This document shows, one piece after another, positions 45,445 to 56,640 of a stretch of 64,000 nucleotides of DNA. Source of the stretch: Porphyra umbilicalis (taxonomy: Eukaryota; Rhodophyta; Bangiophyceae; Bangiales; Bangiaceae); assembly GCA_002049455.2 (NCBI GenBank), contig KV918765.1, forward strand, positions 124,001 through 188,000. Reading direction: 5' to 3'. Every line of letters begins with the position of its first letter. The first letter of the stretch is position 1. Below the pieces are notes generated by a model. It was not told where the DNA came from, did not search any database, and saw nothing but the letters and a program-made list of their open reading frames with translations. Made by a program: the position numbers and the translations under genes.

Positions 45445-46138
45445 ATGCGGACCGCGCTGCTGCGGAACCATCGTTCCACGGGCCCGCCGCGGGAGCTCCA
45501 CCCCCGCCCCGCGGCCGGTGCATCAGTCGCGGCCGACGGCGCCGCGCCGCCGCCACTGCCCGCCGCCCCCCGCCGCCCCGTGCGCCTACAGCCGCCGCCC
45601 CCGCCCCCCTCCCCGCGTCGACGGCATGGCCGTCCCCCCCCCCCCCCCGGCGGCGGCGCCCTCGTCCCCCCCCCCCCCTCGGCGGCGCCGCGCTCGTCCC
45701 CCCCCCCCCCCGGCGGCGCGCTGCGCGCCGCACGGGCGCCGCCGCGCGGCCTCTGGCCGCGGCGCCCCCCCCCCCCCGTCGCGTGGCCGCGAGGGTCTCG
45801 GCCGGGGGGACCCCCCCCCCCCCCCCCCCCCCCCCCCACCCCCCCCACCCCCCCGGCGCCCCCTCCCGTGGCTCCCCCCCCGCCCCCCACGGGCCCGCCG
45901 CCGCTGCTGCTCGCGCCCATGGAGGTGCTCGGCGACGCGCGCTTCCGCGCCGCCCTCGGCACCGTCGGGGGCGTCGACGAGATGGTGACGGAATTCATCC
46001 GCATCCCCGACCCGCCGGCGGGGCACCCGTACACCCGCCGCGCCATGCGGTCGCTCCTCGGCCGCAAGTACCCGCCGCGGGGGCGGCCGGCGCTCCGCAC
46101 CCCCGACGGGGGGGTCCGCGGCGCCGGTGACGGCGGCT

Positions 46139-46172
<34 letters not shown>

Positions 46173-47539
46173 CGGCGGCGGGGCGTGGGGCGGCGCGCCG
46201 CCCGCCGCGGCCGCCGGCGGCGGCGCGGCGCCCGGCCACGCGCCGCTCGCGCCGCAGCTCATGGGCGGGGACCCGACGGCGCTCGCCCTCGCCGTGGAGG
46301 TGCTCGTTGAGGAGCACGGCGCGCACCGCGTCGACCTCAACGCCGGGTGCCCGTCCAAGCGCGTCACCGCCCGCGGCGCCGGGTCGTCCCTCCTCGCCAC
46401 CCCCGCCGCGCTCGCCGAGGCGCTCGCGGGCATGGTCGGCGCGGACGCGTCGGCGCCCGCGTGGGCGCCCGCCCGCGGCGGCGCCGTGCCCGTCACGGTC
46501 AAGCTCCGCTCCGGCTACGGGTGCTGCTCGGATTTCGACGCCATCATTGCGGCGGTGACGGGGGCGGGGGTGGCGGGCCTCGCGCTGCACCCGCGCACCA
46601 AGGTGCAGGGCTACGGGGGGGCCGCCGACTGGGCGCTGATCGGTCGCGCGCGCGCCCGCACGCCCCTGCCGGTCGTCGGCAATGGGGACGTGCGCACGGG
46701 CGCAGACGCGGCGGCGCTCGTCGCCGCCACGGGGTGTGACGGGGTGATGGTCGGGCGGGGGCGGTGGCGGACCCGTGGGTGTTTGGCGACGTGTGGGCGG
46801 CGTTGGGGGGGGGGGGGGGGGGGGGGGCGGGGGGTCGACCGCGGGTGGGCGGCGGAGGAGCGGTTTTGGCGCACCTACTTTGACGCGCACGTGCGGGGGG
46901 GGGGCGCCGGGGGGACAAGGACCACATGTCGGCGCTCAAGATGCTCGTCAGTACGTGGGGGCGCCGAGGGGTGGTGGCGCCATGGGAGGACGTGGGGAGG
47001 GGGCGGCCGGTGGTGTCCTGTACGGCACCGTGGGCGGCACGCGGCAGACGTGCTGTCCGTGGGGGTGTGCCTGGTGGGTGTGGCTGCCGCGGCGCAGGGG
47101 CCTGCCCGACGTTACGGTCCAGCAACTGACGGCCCGCCCTTGGTTTCCGCTACCCCCGCTTTCCCTGTCGTATGGTATATCTTTTTGTTGTGTTTGGCGT
47201 CGCCTGCCGCCGGGTTGCCTCCCCCCCTTCCGCTTTGCCCCCCGCCGCACAGGCTACCGCTTTACGGCGCCGCCCTTCACGCCCGCCACCCGCACGGCGC
47301 TGCTGCGGTCGGCGGCACCGTCTGCTGCCGCGTACCTCGACGCGGTCCTCGCCGCCGCGCGGCCGGCGTATGACGCCGATGGGCGGTGGGCGGGGGGCCC
47401 GCCGGTGGCCACCCCGACCGCCGCCGCCGCGCTCGGCGGCGGGGGCGCCGCCGCGCGCGCGCCGCCACCGCCGGCGGGGACGAGCTCGGGGGCGGGGGCG
47501 CTCGCCGCCGCCGCCGCCGCCGCCGCGGCTGCCGCGTGA
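45445..47539 (+). CDS. tRNA-dihydrouridine synthase, DusC-like
   Basis: Flavoenzyme that reduces uridines to dihydrouridine in tRNA. The core reads LLLAPMEVLGDARFRAALG, VTEFIRI, PQLMGGDPTALALAVEVL, VDLNAGCPSKRVTARGAGSS (catalytic Cys at 46348), VTVKLRSGYG, HPRTKVQGYGG, LPVVGNGDVRTG and GCDGVMVGRG, with an order and spacing like E. coli DusC. VADPWVFGDVWAAL follows. A GT-AG intron (46951-47252, phase 1) joins KMLV to YRFTAPPFTPATRTALLRS, and the stop is at 47537. Three frame changes after 46755 coincide with G runs (46757-46761, 46806-46828, 46901-46914) and look like homopolymer length errors. The conserved PMEV motif begins before the ATG at 45919, so the start lies upstream; the ATG at 45445 would give an improbable Pro-rich leader read through poly-C tracts. 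An organelle-targeting leader is possible. Confidence 0.85.
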
Positions 47540-49439
47540 GGGGGGTGGCGGCCCCCGGCGGCGGTCGGCCCCGCGGCGGGAGTGGGGGGGGGGGGGGAGG
47601 GCGAGCGCCGCCCACGGCGCCCGCGGTGGGTGCCCGCCGCCGGCGGCGGCCGTGTCGGCGGGCGCCGCGCGTGGGAGTTGTCTGCCCTGCCGGCGTCCTC
47701 TGGGTCGGGCGCCACGCGCGCGGGGGGGGGGGGCCGCAACGCGGGGGCCGCCGCGGGGCGGCAGCGCCCCCGCCGCCCCGCGCCCGCGTCGGCACACGCA
47801 GCGTGCGGGTGGCGACGGCGCGGCGGGCGGCGCGCCGCGGCGGCAACGGCGGGTCGCGGCCGCGGCCGCGCGGCGGCGGGGGAGGGCGGGGGCGGGCGGG
47901 CCGACGCGCCGCGTCGGCGCCGCCCGCGCCGCCCCGCCGCGTGCGTGCGCGCGTGCGGCCGCGGCGGCTGGCACCCGCGGCCGCGGTTCCGCCGCGCCCG
48001 CCGGCGCGGGCGCGTCGGTGCGGGGGGGGACCCCCCCCCCGCGGCGCGGCGGCGCCCCCACGCGCGCCCCGCCGCGGCGGGCACGGGCGCGCGCCGGCGG
48101 CCGCGTGCGGCGGCGCCCCGCCCCGCCCGCCGACCGGCGGCGCGGGGAGCCGGCTGGGAGGCGCGCGCCGGTCGGCCCCGCCACGGGCGGGGGCGGTCGC
48201 GCCCCCCGCGCCTTCGGCGCCGCGCGCGCGGGCGGCGGGTGCCCGCGACCGCCCCGCTTTGGGCGCCGCCGCCGGCGCGGCGGCGCGACGGGACACGCTG
48301 CGGGCGCGGGTGCGCGCGCGCGCGCCGGCGGTGGGAGCGGCGGGGTGGGGGGGCGCCCCGCCGACGGGCGGGCGGGCGCGCGCGCGCGCGCGCGTCGCGC
48401 GGTGGGCGCCGCGTGGGGGGGTCGGCGGCGGCGTGCGGGTGGCGGGCGCCGCTGGGCGCGCGTCGGGGGGTGCGCGCTGCGGGCGGCGGCGGTGGCGGCG
48501 CGGGGTGTGTGGGCAGCGTTGGGGGAGGAGGCGCCGACGCGGTGGGGGCCACGCGGGCGTCGGCGGTGGCAGCGGCCGCTCCCGCCGCTGCCGCTGCGGC
48601 TGCCGCCACCCCCTCGCCCACACGCTGCCACCACAGCCACGTCGCGCTCGACGGCGTCGTTGGCGTTGGCGCCCTCGCCTCCGCCCCCTCCATCGCGTCT
48701 GTGCGGTCGTCCGCCCCCTCCCGCCTAAAGTATAGGGTCACCGTTGCGGACCGCTCGGCACCCGCGACCGGCGCCACCACCCCGCTGCCCGTGCGGTGGT
48801 CACCGCGGCGCCGTCACCGACGGCCATTGGGGCAGAGCAGCAGCTCACGGGGTGTCGCCACGCCGCCGTGGTGGTCGTGGTGGCCGCCCCCGCCCCCTGT
48901 GTGTCGTCCGAGGCGGCAGCCGCCGCCGCCGCCGTCGCCTCGGTCCCGTGATACCCCAGCTCAACGACGGCGGGCGCGGCCTGCGGTGCGTCGGGGCGAC
49001 GGGCAGGGGCGCCGGGGTTCACCAGTGGTTGGGTTGCTTTCGAAAGCGGCCGTTGGAGTGGTTGCCCTCGAGGGTACCGGTTGGGCGCAAGACACGCGCG
49101 CTGAGGGGTCGGGTTGGGGCGCGACACTGTCCAAGGTGCCACGCTCGTGAGAACAGTAATGGACGCCGTCGAGCAGACAAGACCCATGGCGGCAAAACAG
49201 GGCGCAGCAGCACCGACCGCGTCGGCAAGCACCGCGGACGGGCGGGCAAAACAACCACATCCACCAAAACGTGTCCATACAGTGAGGGTGCAACGACGCA
49301 AACGACCGGGCAACGGCAAGACAGCAGGCACATCAACGACAAGCTCGACCCAAGCAAACACAAAAACGGTGTCATGGCGCCGACCGCAGTCGGCCCCCAA
49401 AGGTGGCTCGGGGGCGCGCGGCGCCTCCCCCCCCCCACT
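47540..49439. other. Extremely GC-rich intergenic stretch
   Basis: Open frames of up to 520 codons exist in nearly every frame here, but translations are Arg/Pro/Ala/Gly mixtures with no motif, as expected when stop codons are rare for compositional reasons. No gene is supported. A CpG-rich promoter zone for either neighbour would be consistent. Confidence 0.5.
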
Positions 49440-51243
49440 TCAACAACTTGCCGCCTTGGCAGCGTCGGCCTTGGCCGCCTCGTACCGCGCCTTGTCCGCC
49501 TCTGCCGCCGCCACGTGCGGCGACCGGTCCGCGTCGGACACCCCCTTCCACCGGCGGGCGAGCTCCGACACGACCGCCGTGACGGGCGCGGCCGCGCCGA
49601 GCTCCGCCTTGACCGCCTCCCGGTGCGCCGCGCAGTAGAACATGTAGGCCGACTGCGGGCGCTTAATCGCCGTTGCCTTTTTCTCCGCCTTGGCGGCGCG
49701 GTCCGCCGCCTTTTCGGCCTTGGCCTCCACGGCCGCCTTTTTGGTCGCCGCCTTCCACTCCTTGGCCGCCGCCTCGTCGGCGGCGGCCTTGGCATACGCG
49801 GCGAGGGCGGGGCCTTTGGCGGCGGCGTAGGCGTCTGCTTCGGCGGCCTTGGCCGCCGCCGCTTCCGCCGCCTTGGCCTCCTTCCACGCCTCCATCTCCG
49901 TCTCGTACCGCGCCTTGTCCGCGTCCGCGGCGGCAACGTGGCGGGCCATGGCCGCCTTGGCCTTTTTGCTCGTTGCCACCTGCGCGGCCTTCCACTCGGC
50001 GGCGACCAAGCCCATAATCTCCGTCACGGACGCGTCTGGGTGGGCGGCCTTGACGCCCTCCCGCGCCTCGGCGGCAAAGAGGAGGTAGGCCGACTGGGGG
50101 CGCTTGGGCGCCCCCTCCTGCTTCTTTGCCTTTTTCTTCCCCTTGTCCGCCGCCGCCGCCGCCTTCGCCGCCTCCTCTGCCAGGTGCGCCTCGTAAAACG
50201 CCATGGCCGCCGCCGCCTTGACGCCCTCATTGTATTTGGCCATGGCCGCTTCCTCGTCCGCCGCCGCCTTTTTCGTCTTGGCGTACGCCTCCATCTCCTT
50301 TTCGTACCGCGCCTTGTCCTTGGCCGCCGCCTTTTCGTGCGGCGCCTTGGCGCCGTCGCTCAGCGCCTTCCACTGGGCGCCAATGACCGCCGCCAGCTCC
50401 GTCATCTTCTTGTCCGGGTGCGCCGCCGCGACCGCGTCGCGCACCGCATTGCCATACAGGATGTAGGCGGTGAGGGGGCGCTTGGGGTGGTCCGCATCCT
50501 TCTTGGCTTTTTTGCCCTCCTTGGCGTCGGGGGGGGGGGGGGGGCAAACGGGTTGCGCACCACCCCGGGGACCGCCGCCGCGGCAGCGGCGGCGGCGGCG
50601 CCAGACGCCGTCGACGACGACGCGGCGGGCGCGGCGTCCGCGGGGGGGGTGACCGACACGTTGGACAGCTGCGCCGACATGGTTGCGAGCTGCGCCTCGA
50701 GGGCGGCGGCCTTGTCGGCGAGCTCCTTGTTCTCCTGTGGGGGGAGGGGGGAGGGCGCCGGGCGGACAGAGAAGAGCCGAGCGTTATGCAGCGGGGGGTG
50801 GGAGGGGTGGCCGCGTCGCAGCCCAGAAGATCATTGCCAGCAAGCGCACACGGGTCAGTGGCGGCTCGGTGAATGGCAGCACGGCGCACGCGGGGGCGGG
50901 GAACCAACGGCCACGGCCACGCCCGCCGCGCGGCGCGGGCGGTCGGCGCGCGCGCACGCGCGCGCACGGCGGCGGTGCACCCCTTGCCGTCACGCCCCTC
51001 CGGCTTGCGTCTCGCGCACACGCCCCCCTCCCCCCCCCCCCTCTCCTCTGTCCGCTGCCTCCCCAGCCCCCATCACGACCGTCGGCACGGCCAGGCAACG
51101 GCAGCAAGACCACCCCCCTCCCCCCCATGCCAACGTACGGTCGTCTTGGTCAGCAGCTCCTCCTTGAGCGCCACCGCCTCCGACGCGCTCTTGGCGTTCA
51201 CGTCGACGGGCTGGAGCGCCCCGCCACGGCGGTTTGGCCGCAT
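49440..51243 (-). CDS. Protein with three HMG boxes and an N-terminal coiled coil
   Basis: Two exons: 51243-51139 (ATG, 35 codons, donor GTACGT) and 50734-49440 (acceptor after a pyrimidine tract, CCCACAG), intron 404 bp, phase 0. The join gives a heptad-like helix (SEAVALKEELLTKTT|ENKELADKAAALEAQL), then an Ala-rich spacer. Box 1 starts HPKRPLTAYILYGNAMR (about 50500), box 2 PKRPQSAYLLFAAEAREGVK (about 50110), box 3 IKRPQSAYMFYCAAHREAVK (about 49665). Each has the KRPxSAY start, a central Trp (QWKAL, EWKAA, RWKGV) and the KARYE end. Lys/Ala-rich helical linkers separate them. HMG boxes bend DNA, so a chromatin architectural role in nucleus or organelle is likely. The frame changes at a 16-G run (50529-50544), probably a length error. 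Product about 465 residues. Confidence 0.88.
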
Positions 51244-52409
51244 GGCTGCGGCGGCCGGTGAAGCGGGGGTGTCGGGGGGGGGGGGGGGGGGGGGGGAAGG
51301 CCGGCAGCAGGCGGCGGCGCGTGCGGGCGGTGCGGGCGGCGCGGCCGACAGCGGCGGGGGCGGGGGCGGAGGGTGCGTGGCGTGCGGGGTGCGGCGGCGG
51401 CGGCGGGGCCGTGCGCGTCGCGTCGGCGGGTGCGTGGGCGGGGGTGGCGGCCGCGGAGGGGGGGCGTGAAACGGGCGCGGGGGCGGGATGATGTAGGCGC
51501 GCGGCGGGCGGCGGGCGGCGGCGGCGGCGCGGCGGCGGCGGCGCGCCTCGGGCGCCCGCCGTGGCGCCCCGCGCCCGACACTGGCCGCTCGTGGGGGGGG
51601 GGGGCGCCGAGGCGGCGCCGGCGGCCGCCACTGGCGGCCGCCGCGGCCCGTTTGGACATTCAAACAGGGCGGGGGGGGGCGGCGGCAACCCCCCCCCCCC
51701 CCCACCCCCGCCGCGCGCGCGCCGCCGACGGGTGGGGGGGCGCCGGCGGGACGCGCCGCGCGCCCGCGGGCGCCCGGGGGGGTGGGCGCGGCACGGGGGC
51801 CCGGCGCGGCGCGCGGTGGGGGGGGGGCGGGGGGGCGGCGTGTGCGGCCCCCCCGGCGGAAACGATCGGCGCGGCGGGGGGGGGGTGGGTGTCCCCGCGC
51901 GCGTGCCGCGAGCGGCGGCGGGCGGCCGGACTGGCACGGGGGTGATCGGCCCCCCGCGTGTGTTTTTGAACGCGGGGGTGGGGTATGAATGTTTGAATGG
52001 GGGGAATGCGGGCGACGCGGGGCGGCTGGAATTGGAACGACGGCAGGGTGGTAAGATTTCGACGAAATCTTCATTGATGGTTTTTTTTTCTCACTAATTT
52101 TCAATAATTATCGTTCATGGTTACAGAAACCATCAGCCCGACTGCTTCTGAAAGAACTGGATGAAGGACCTGAATCATGTCTCGTGTCACAGCCGGTTCG
52201 TTCTTCTTCGGTTCGTCTCTCGCGCCCCTCCGCACGATGCCGATGGGGGTGCGCCGCCGCCTCCGCCGCGCGGCACGTGCTCGCCGTCATTGGGGCGACG
52301 GGGGGGACAGCTCGCGCGGCGGCCGCCGCCGCGTTTGCGGCGGACGGGGGGAGGGTCAGAGGGGGGGGTGGTTGTGGGCCGACCGCAATCGCCACACGGC
52401 CACCCGCAC
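51244..52409. other. GC-rich flank, then AT-richer DNA
   Basis: 51250-51960 is nearly pure G+C with poly-G runs (51277-51296), open in all frames but without motifs; it is probably the promoter side of the HMG gene. From about 52050 composition falls toward AT, just before the transposon at 52412. No gene seen. Confidence 0.4.
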
Positions 52410-52411
52410 TA

Positions 52412-55038
52412 AAGGTCCATCCCATATAGCTAGACTGATGGGAGACACCCCACTTTGAGTCCGCCGCACCAGCGAACGGCTGCACCACCGAAGAAGCAGT
52501 GTTTTTTTCAAGGGCACAGTACTCAGCAGCATTCATTATCTGTGAAGAAATCATCTGTCTGACGTGCATCTTGATGGCAGAAAAGAGTACACTGCGATCG
52601 AGAAAATAAAATGAACGGACGTAAAGTACAAAAAACGCCCGTGAGTTCGTGCAGCATAAGGTCGCGACGTGGCCACGTTCCAGAACGTGTACATGGTGTA
52701 CAGGCGCCATGTTCATGCTTTCTCCCTCAAAAAAGGACCTACGGCGCTGCCGCGAATGGCCGGAGAAGGAGGTGTCTTGTAGCGCCTCTTCTCTGCTGTT
52801 GCAAGAGGAAGAGGGGCATTCTCTGCCATGGATGCTACTTTTAATTTCTTTTCCGCCGATTTAATTTGTTTTCAAGCTCTTCCTCATAAGTGAAGCGTCA
52901 CTGTACCAGTTGTCCACGGCCGCTCTTGGCAGCACGTGGCTCGCCCCGCACACTCTGCCTGCAACGCAGTCGTCGCTCATACCGTGCCCGCCGCACGCGC
53001 CGCACACCCTGCACCCTCCCCCCACCCCCACCGGCCTCGGTGTTTTGTTCCACCTGACGGTTTGCCTGTCATGTCGTCATCTGCCGGGGTGGTCCCCGCC
53101 ACGGGGTCACCTCGGCGTCGGCAGTTTTACCGACTTACGACGGACAGCGCCACCATTTTGCGTAACGTCCACCGCTTTTTTGTTGGAGAGCGGACGGCGG
53201 GACGATCCCGTGGGTTGCGCAACCCCGTGCAGCGTGCGGCGTGGGCCACCGGTGTGAGCCTGAGCACGGTGAGCCGAGTGCGCTCTGAAGACTTTTTTGA
53301 TGGACTGCCCGAGTCGAGAGAGCGAGAGAGGCGTGAGCGCGTCCCGCGGATTCCCGACGCCGAGAGAGTCCGTGTGCGTGAGGCGGTGTACTCTCAGTAC
53401 CGCAACCGCTCTCTCCCCTCTTTGGACACCACGCTGGAGTACATCAAGACGGCCAACTTGGTGCACAGCGCGACGGGCATCGGCTCCGCGTCTTCCTTTG
53501 TGTGGACGCGCACCAAGCTGGCCGTCGCTATGCAGGAGGCGGGCTTCTACTTTTCGCGAGGGCCCACGCATTACGACGTGGCGCGCGAGGACCCTGCCAT
53601 TAAGGCCCAGAGAACCAACTACATCGACACGGTGCGGCAGTACCGTCGGGCGGGGCGCACGATATACTACACGGACGAAACATGCGCCAATAAGAACATG
53701 TCGGTGCACCGGAGCTGGAACGACGGGACGCTGAATTCAAGGATCAAGGTGCCGTCGGGCAAGGGCGGCAGGATTATTATTGCCCACGTGGGCTCTCGCG
53801 AGACGGGCCTGGTGGACGGCGCCAGCCTCGTCTTCATAGGCAAGAAAAAAACCGGGGACTACCACTATGAGATGAACTCTGACCGCTGGCTGGAGTGGTT
53901 GAAAAACGACGTCTTCCCCAAGATGCACGGCGGCGTCTTGGTGATTGACCGCGCCCCGTATCACCTCGTACGCACCGAGAGCACGCGCCCCGCCAACACG
54001 AAAATGCGCAAGGCGGAGGTGGCGGCGTGGCTCAGGGCTCACGACTGCGTGCCAGAGGAGTGGGAGGGCACCCAGTGGGAGAAGGACAAGGTCAAGAAGG
54101 AGTTGCTCGAACAAGCGGCCAAGAACCGCCCCGGACCCAGGTACCTGGTCCAAGACCTGGCGAAAGACTTTGGGATATCAATCCTTATCTCACCAGTGGC
54201 CCACCCTGAGCTCAACCCTATCGAAATGGTCTGGGGCACCGTGAAGATGGCGCTCAAGCGGGCCAACATCGACTTTACGCTGACGACTTTGAAGACGCTG
54301 GTGGCGGAGCAGTTTGTCAATATTACCGCCCAGGAGTGGCTCAAGTACGAGCTGCATGCTATCAAGATGGAGGACAACTATCGGGCGGTGGGCGAGGTGA
54401 GCGCGGCGGTGGAAGCAGCATTTGGGGAAGAGCAGCTGGAGGTGGAGTCCGGAAGGGGGGAGGGTATGAGTAGCTCGTCTGATGAGGAGAGCGACGCCAG
54501 CTCCCACATGGAGGAGTGACGTGTGCTCTGCTTGCTGCACGTGCGTGTTTTTTCTTGTTTTTTCCTGTTCTCTTGGTGCGACCAGGAGGCTGGCACACGT
54601 AGGTGGCCTTTGTGGTGGGCGAACACTCGGCGGGGTGTGGATGCGATCAGGGCCGTGCACTGCTGTGTGTGTGTGAAATCTTCTAAGTCACGCTTTCCTT
54701 TGACCCATGCAGACGGATTTAAACCACACAAATCGCCTTATTCCGCGGCAACATATATCTTTGTGGACCCCATCCTGCCGATGTCGGAATTCGTTTGATT
54801 CGGGCCAGAGGGACAATCGGACTGGAGACACAGCATTGGCGTCCATGGCGGTGCAGACAGGCACCTTGTCTCTTCCTCTCGACACCTCCGGTGCAAGACA
54901 AGCGTTTTGTGCCTGATTTTTTTATAACTGAGCCGTAGCTTACTGCTGACCTCGCGTACAAAGCCTCGGCCCCATCCGACAACCTCCCGTCTCGTGCGGT
55001 TTTTATTCTTATATGTGTAGCTGTATGGGATGGACCTT
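52412..55038 (+). mobile_element. IS630/Tc1/mariner-type transposon, complete
   Basis: Terminal inverted repeats of 24 bp, 22 matching, begin AAGGTCCATCCCATA at the left (52412) and, on the reverse strand, at the right (55038). TA flanks both ends (52410-52411, 55039-55040), the target duplication of this superfamily. One uninterrupted transposase gene lies inside, so the element looks whole and could be recent. Length 2,627 bp. Confidence 0.93.
53071..54519 (+). CDS. IS630/Tc1/mariner-type DDE transposase
   Basis: 482 residues from the ATG at 53071; the frame is open further upstream but only with non-ATG starts. An N-terminal helix-turn-helix (NPVQRAAWATGVSLSTVSRV, residues about 53-72) should bind the inverted repeats. 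The DDE core shows TIYYTDETCANKN (Asp202), GGVLVIDRAPYHLV (Asp293) and HPELNPIEMVWGTVK (Glu385), so the last two catalytic residues are 91 residues apart, far more than the 34 of Tc1. The insert is charged (EEWEGTQWEKDKVKKELLEQ). It ends in an acidic Ser-rich tail. No stops or shifts interrupt it, and codon use resembles the neighbours. It should cut the element at its ends and insert it at TA. Confidence 0.93.
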   Translation: MSSSAGVVPATGSPRRRQFYRLTTDSATILRNVHRFFVGERTAGRSRGLRNPVQRAAWATGVSLSTVSRVRSEDFFDGLPESRERERRERVPRIPDAERVRVREAVYSQYRNRSLPSLDTTLEYIKTANLVHSATGIGSASSFVWTRTKLAVAMQEAGFYFSRGPTHYDVAREDPAIKAQRTNYIDTVRQYRRAGRTIYYTDETCANKNMSVHRSWNDGTLNSRIKVPSGKGGRIIIAHVGSRETGLVDGASLVFIGKKKTGDYHYEMNSDRWLEWLKNDVFPKMHGGVLVIDRAPYHLVRTESTRPANTKMRKAEVAAWLRAHDCVPEEWEGTQWEKDKVKKELLEQAAKNRPGPRYLVQDLAKDFGISILISPVAHPELNPIEMVWGTVKMALKRANIDFTLTTLKTLVAEQFVNITAQEWLKYELHAIKMEDNYRAVGEVSAAVEAAFGEEQLEVESGRGEGMSSSSDEESDASSHMEE

Positions 55039-55040
55039 TA

Positions 55041-56640
55041 GGCTTGGGGTGTGTGAGGCGTTGCGCTCGGAAATGCAGGGGGGAGGAGAAATGGCGACCA
55101 GCATGCAAAGAGATGGCACGCATGTGAGCGGAAACGCGGCGGCGACGACCGCCGAACCGACCCACACCATCACGACGGCGATAGCGGCGGCCGCCACCAC
55201 GCGGCGTGCGGCCGGGAAGGAGTGTAGCATGGCATAGAGCAGTACTCCTCCCACCTGCACGGCGGCGGTCGGGTGCGCACATGCCGGTGGTGCAACACGG
55301 GCATTGAGAAGGCGAGCTCCGGAAACAAAGACCGACAGAGGCGGTGTCAGCGAGTCCAGGATCCGCTGGTTCCACTTGCGGCATGACATATATTTTCTTC
55401 AAATTAAAAGCGAACACGTGGCCCACCGACGATCATTATCAGAGCGTGCTGGCATGATTTCGATAATTTTGCGATAATTATGACGATCATTATCGCGTGA
55501 TAATTATCGACCCACATCCCTGACCGACGGCCAAAAATCGGCGGTCGTCGTGCGCCTTTTTTTTTCAACTTTCAAGCGGGGCTCGCGACGGGCGTCACGT
55601 TGTCGGGGGAGGGCGTAAATGAGGCGCGAATGTCGATGATGGGCATTCGCGCTCAGCCAATGAAATCGCAACGAGCTAAACGCCGCAATCGCCACCTTGT
55701 AGGGGGGCTATCAGAGAATGTTAGAAACACAGTGCATTCCGTGGGAGGACTGCGTCATGCGATCGTCACCAGTTCTTGACACTTGTACCAGTTCTTAGCA
55801 AATCGGGCTTGTGTGGGAAATCCACAGTGTTTACATATAAAATCGGGTTCCTGGGGATCACAGCGCGTTGATGAAATCTCGTGTCAGGTTCCAAGGTATC
55901 TGCAACAAGGCCGAACCGTATTGCTGCTCGACCCCTTTGCGTTCAGAGAGAGATCGAAAATGAGTACATAACTCCTCTTTGCCCAATCTTTAAGGAGAAG
56001 TTCACATCCTTCGAGACATATGTTGCGAGACTCGCCGCAATGATCCCTCGGAGGTCTCGGGGAAGAAGTGGAGCAAGACCCTGACGGAGGAAAGGATGTG
56101 ACACCGGCCAGCATTGAGGATACATGCCAAAGATGCATTGAAAGACACGGTCGCTTTATTGTTGCTCGGCGCGGGCACGGGTGGCAGAGCAGACACGAAA
56201 TCGATAAGAAAGCCACGGTGTGCTACAGAGTCACGCAGACATGTAGCTAACTGCACACAGCCGCAAACTCTGACAGAGCTACAGGCCACCGGACAACAGC
56301 AAGCTCACCATGTCAGCGACTCGCGGACACCACGCATGCATGTGCGTATGACACAAGTTACTCGACTTCGATGTCAGCAACACCCATTGGTTTGCAAAGA
56401 AACAGAAGCCAAGAAAGAGGAAGCCATCGCACATATGCATGGTAAGGATACATGGGGGACGGGCGAGCGAACACGAAAAAGAAGTACGTGGTCAGTTCAT
56501 CCAACCCATCCACCACCCACCCACCGCGCGCGTCACACTATCCACACTGCGCCAGTGTGGATCCCCACCCAATCGCCACCACCACTAGTCCAGCGACTGC
56601 AAACGTCGTCCGGCCCGTCGTAGAGTGACTCCCCCCCGCC
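55041..56640. other. Non-coding stretch with an AT-rich nested palindrome
   Basis: No supported gene. At 55461-55509 nested inverted repeats (CGATAATT...AATTATCG outside, GCGATAAT...ATTATCGC inside) could fold into a hairpin. Open frames elsewhere have no motifs. Confidence 0.45.

Noticed and set aside
44865-46502. 545-codon minus-strand frame opposite Dus
   Set aside because: Antisense shadow of the conserved Dus core.
47254-48780. Open frames of about 500 codons on both strands downstream of Dus
   Set aside because: Compositional openness only; translations have no domain, and the overlapping frames are mirror images of each other.
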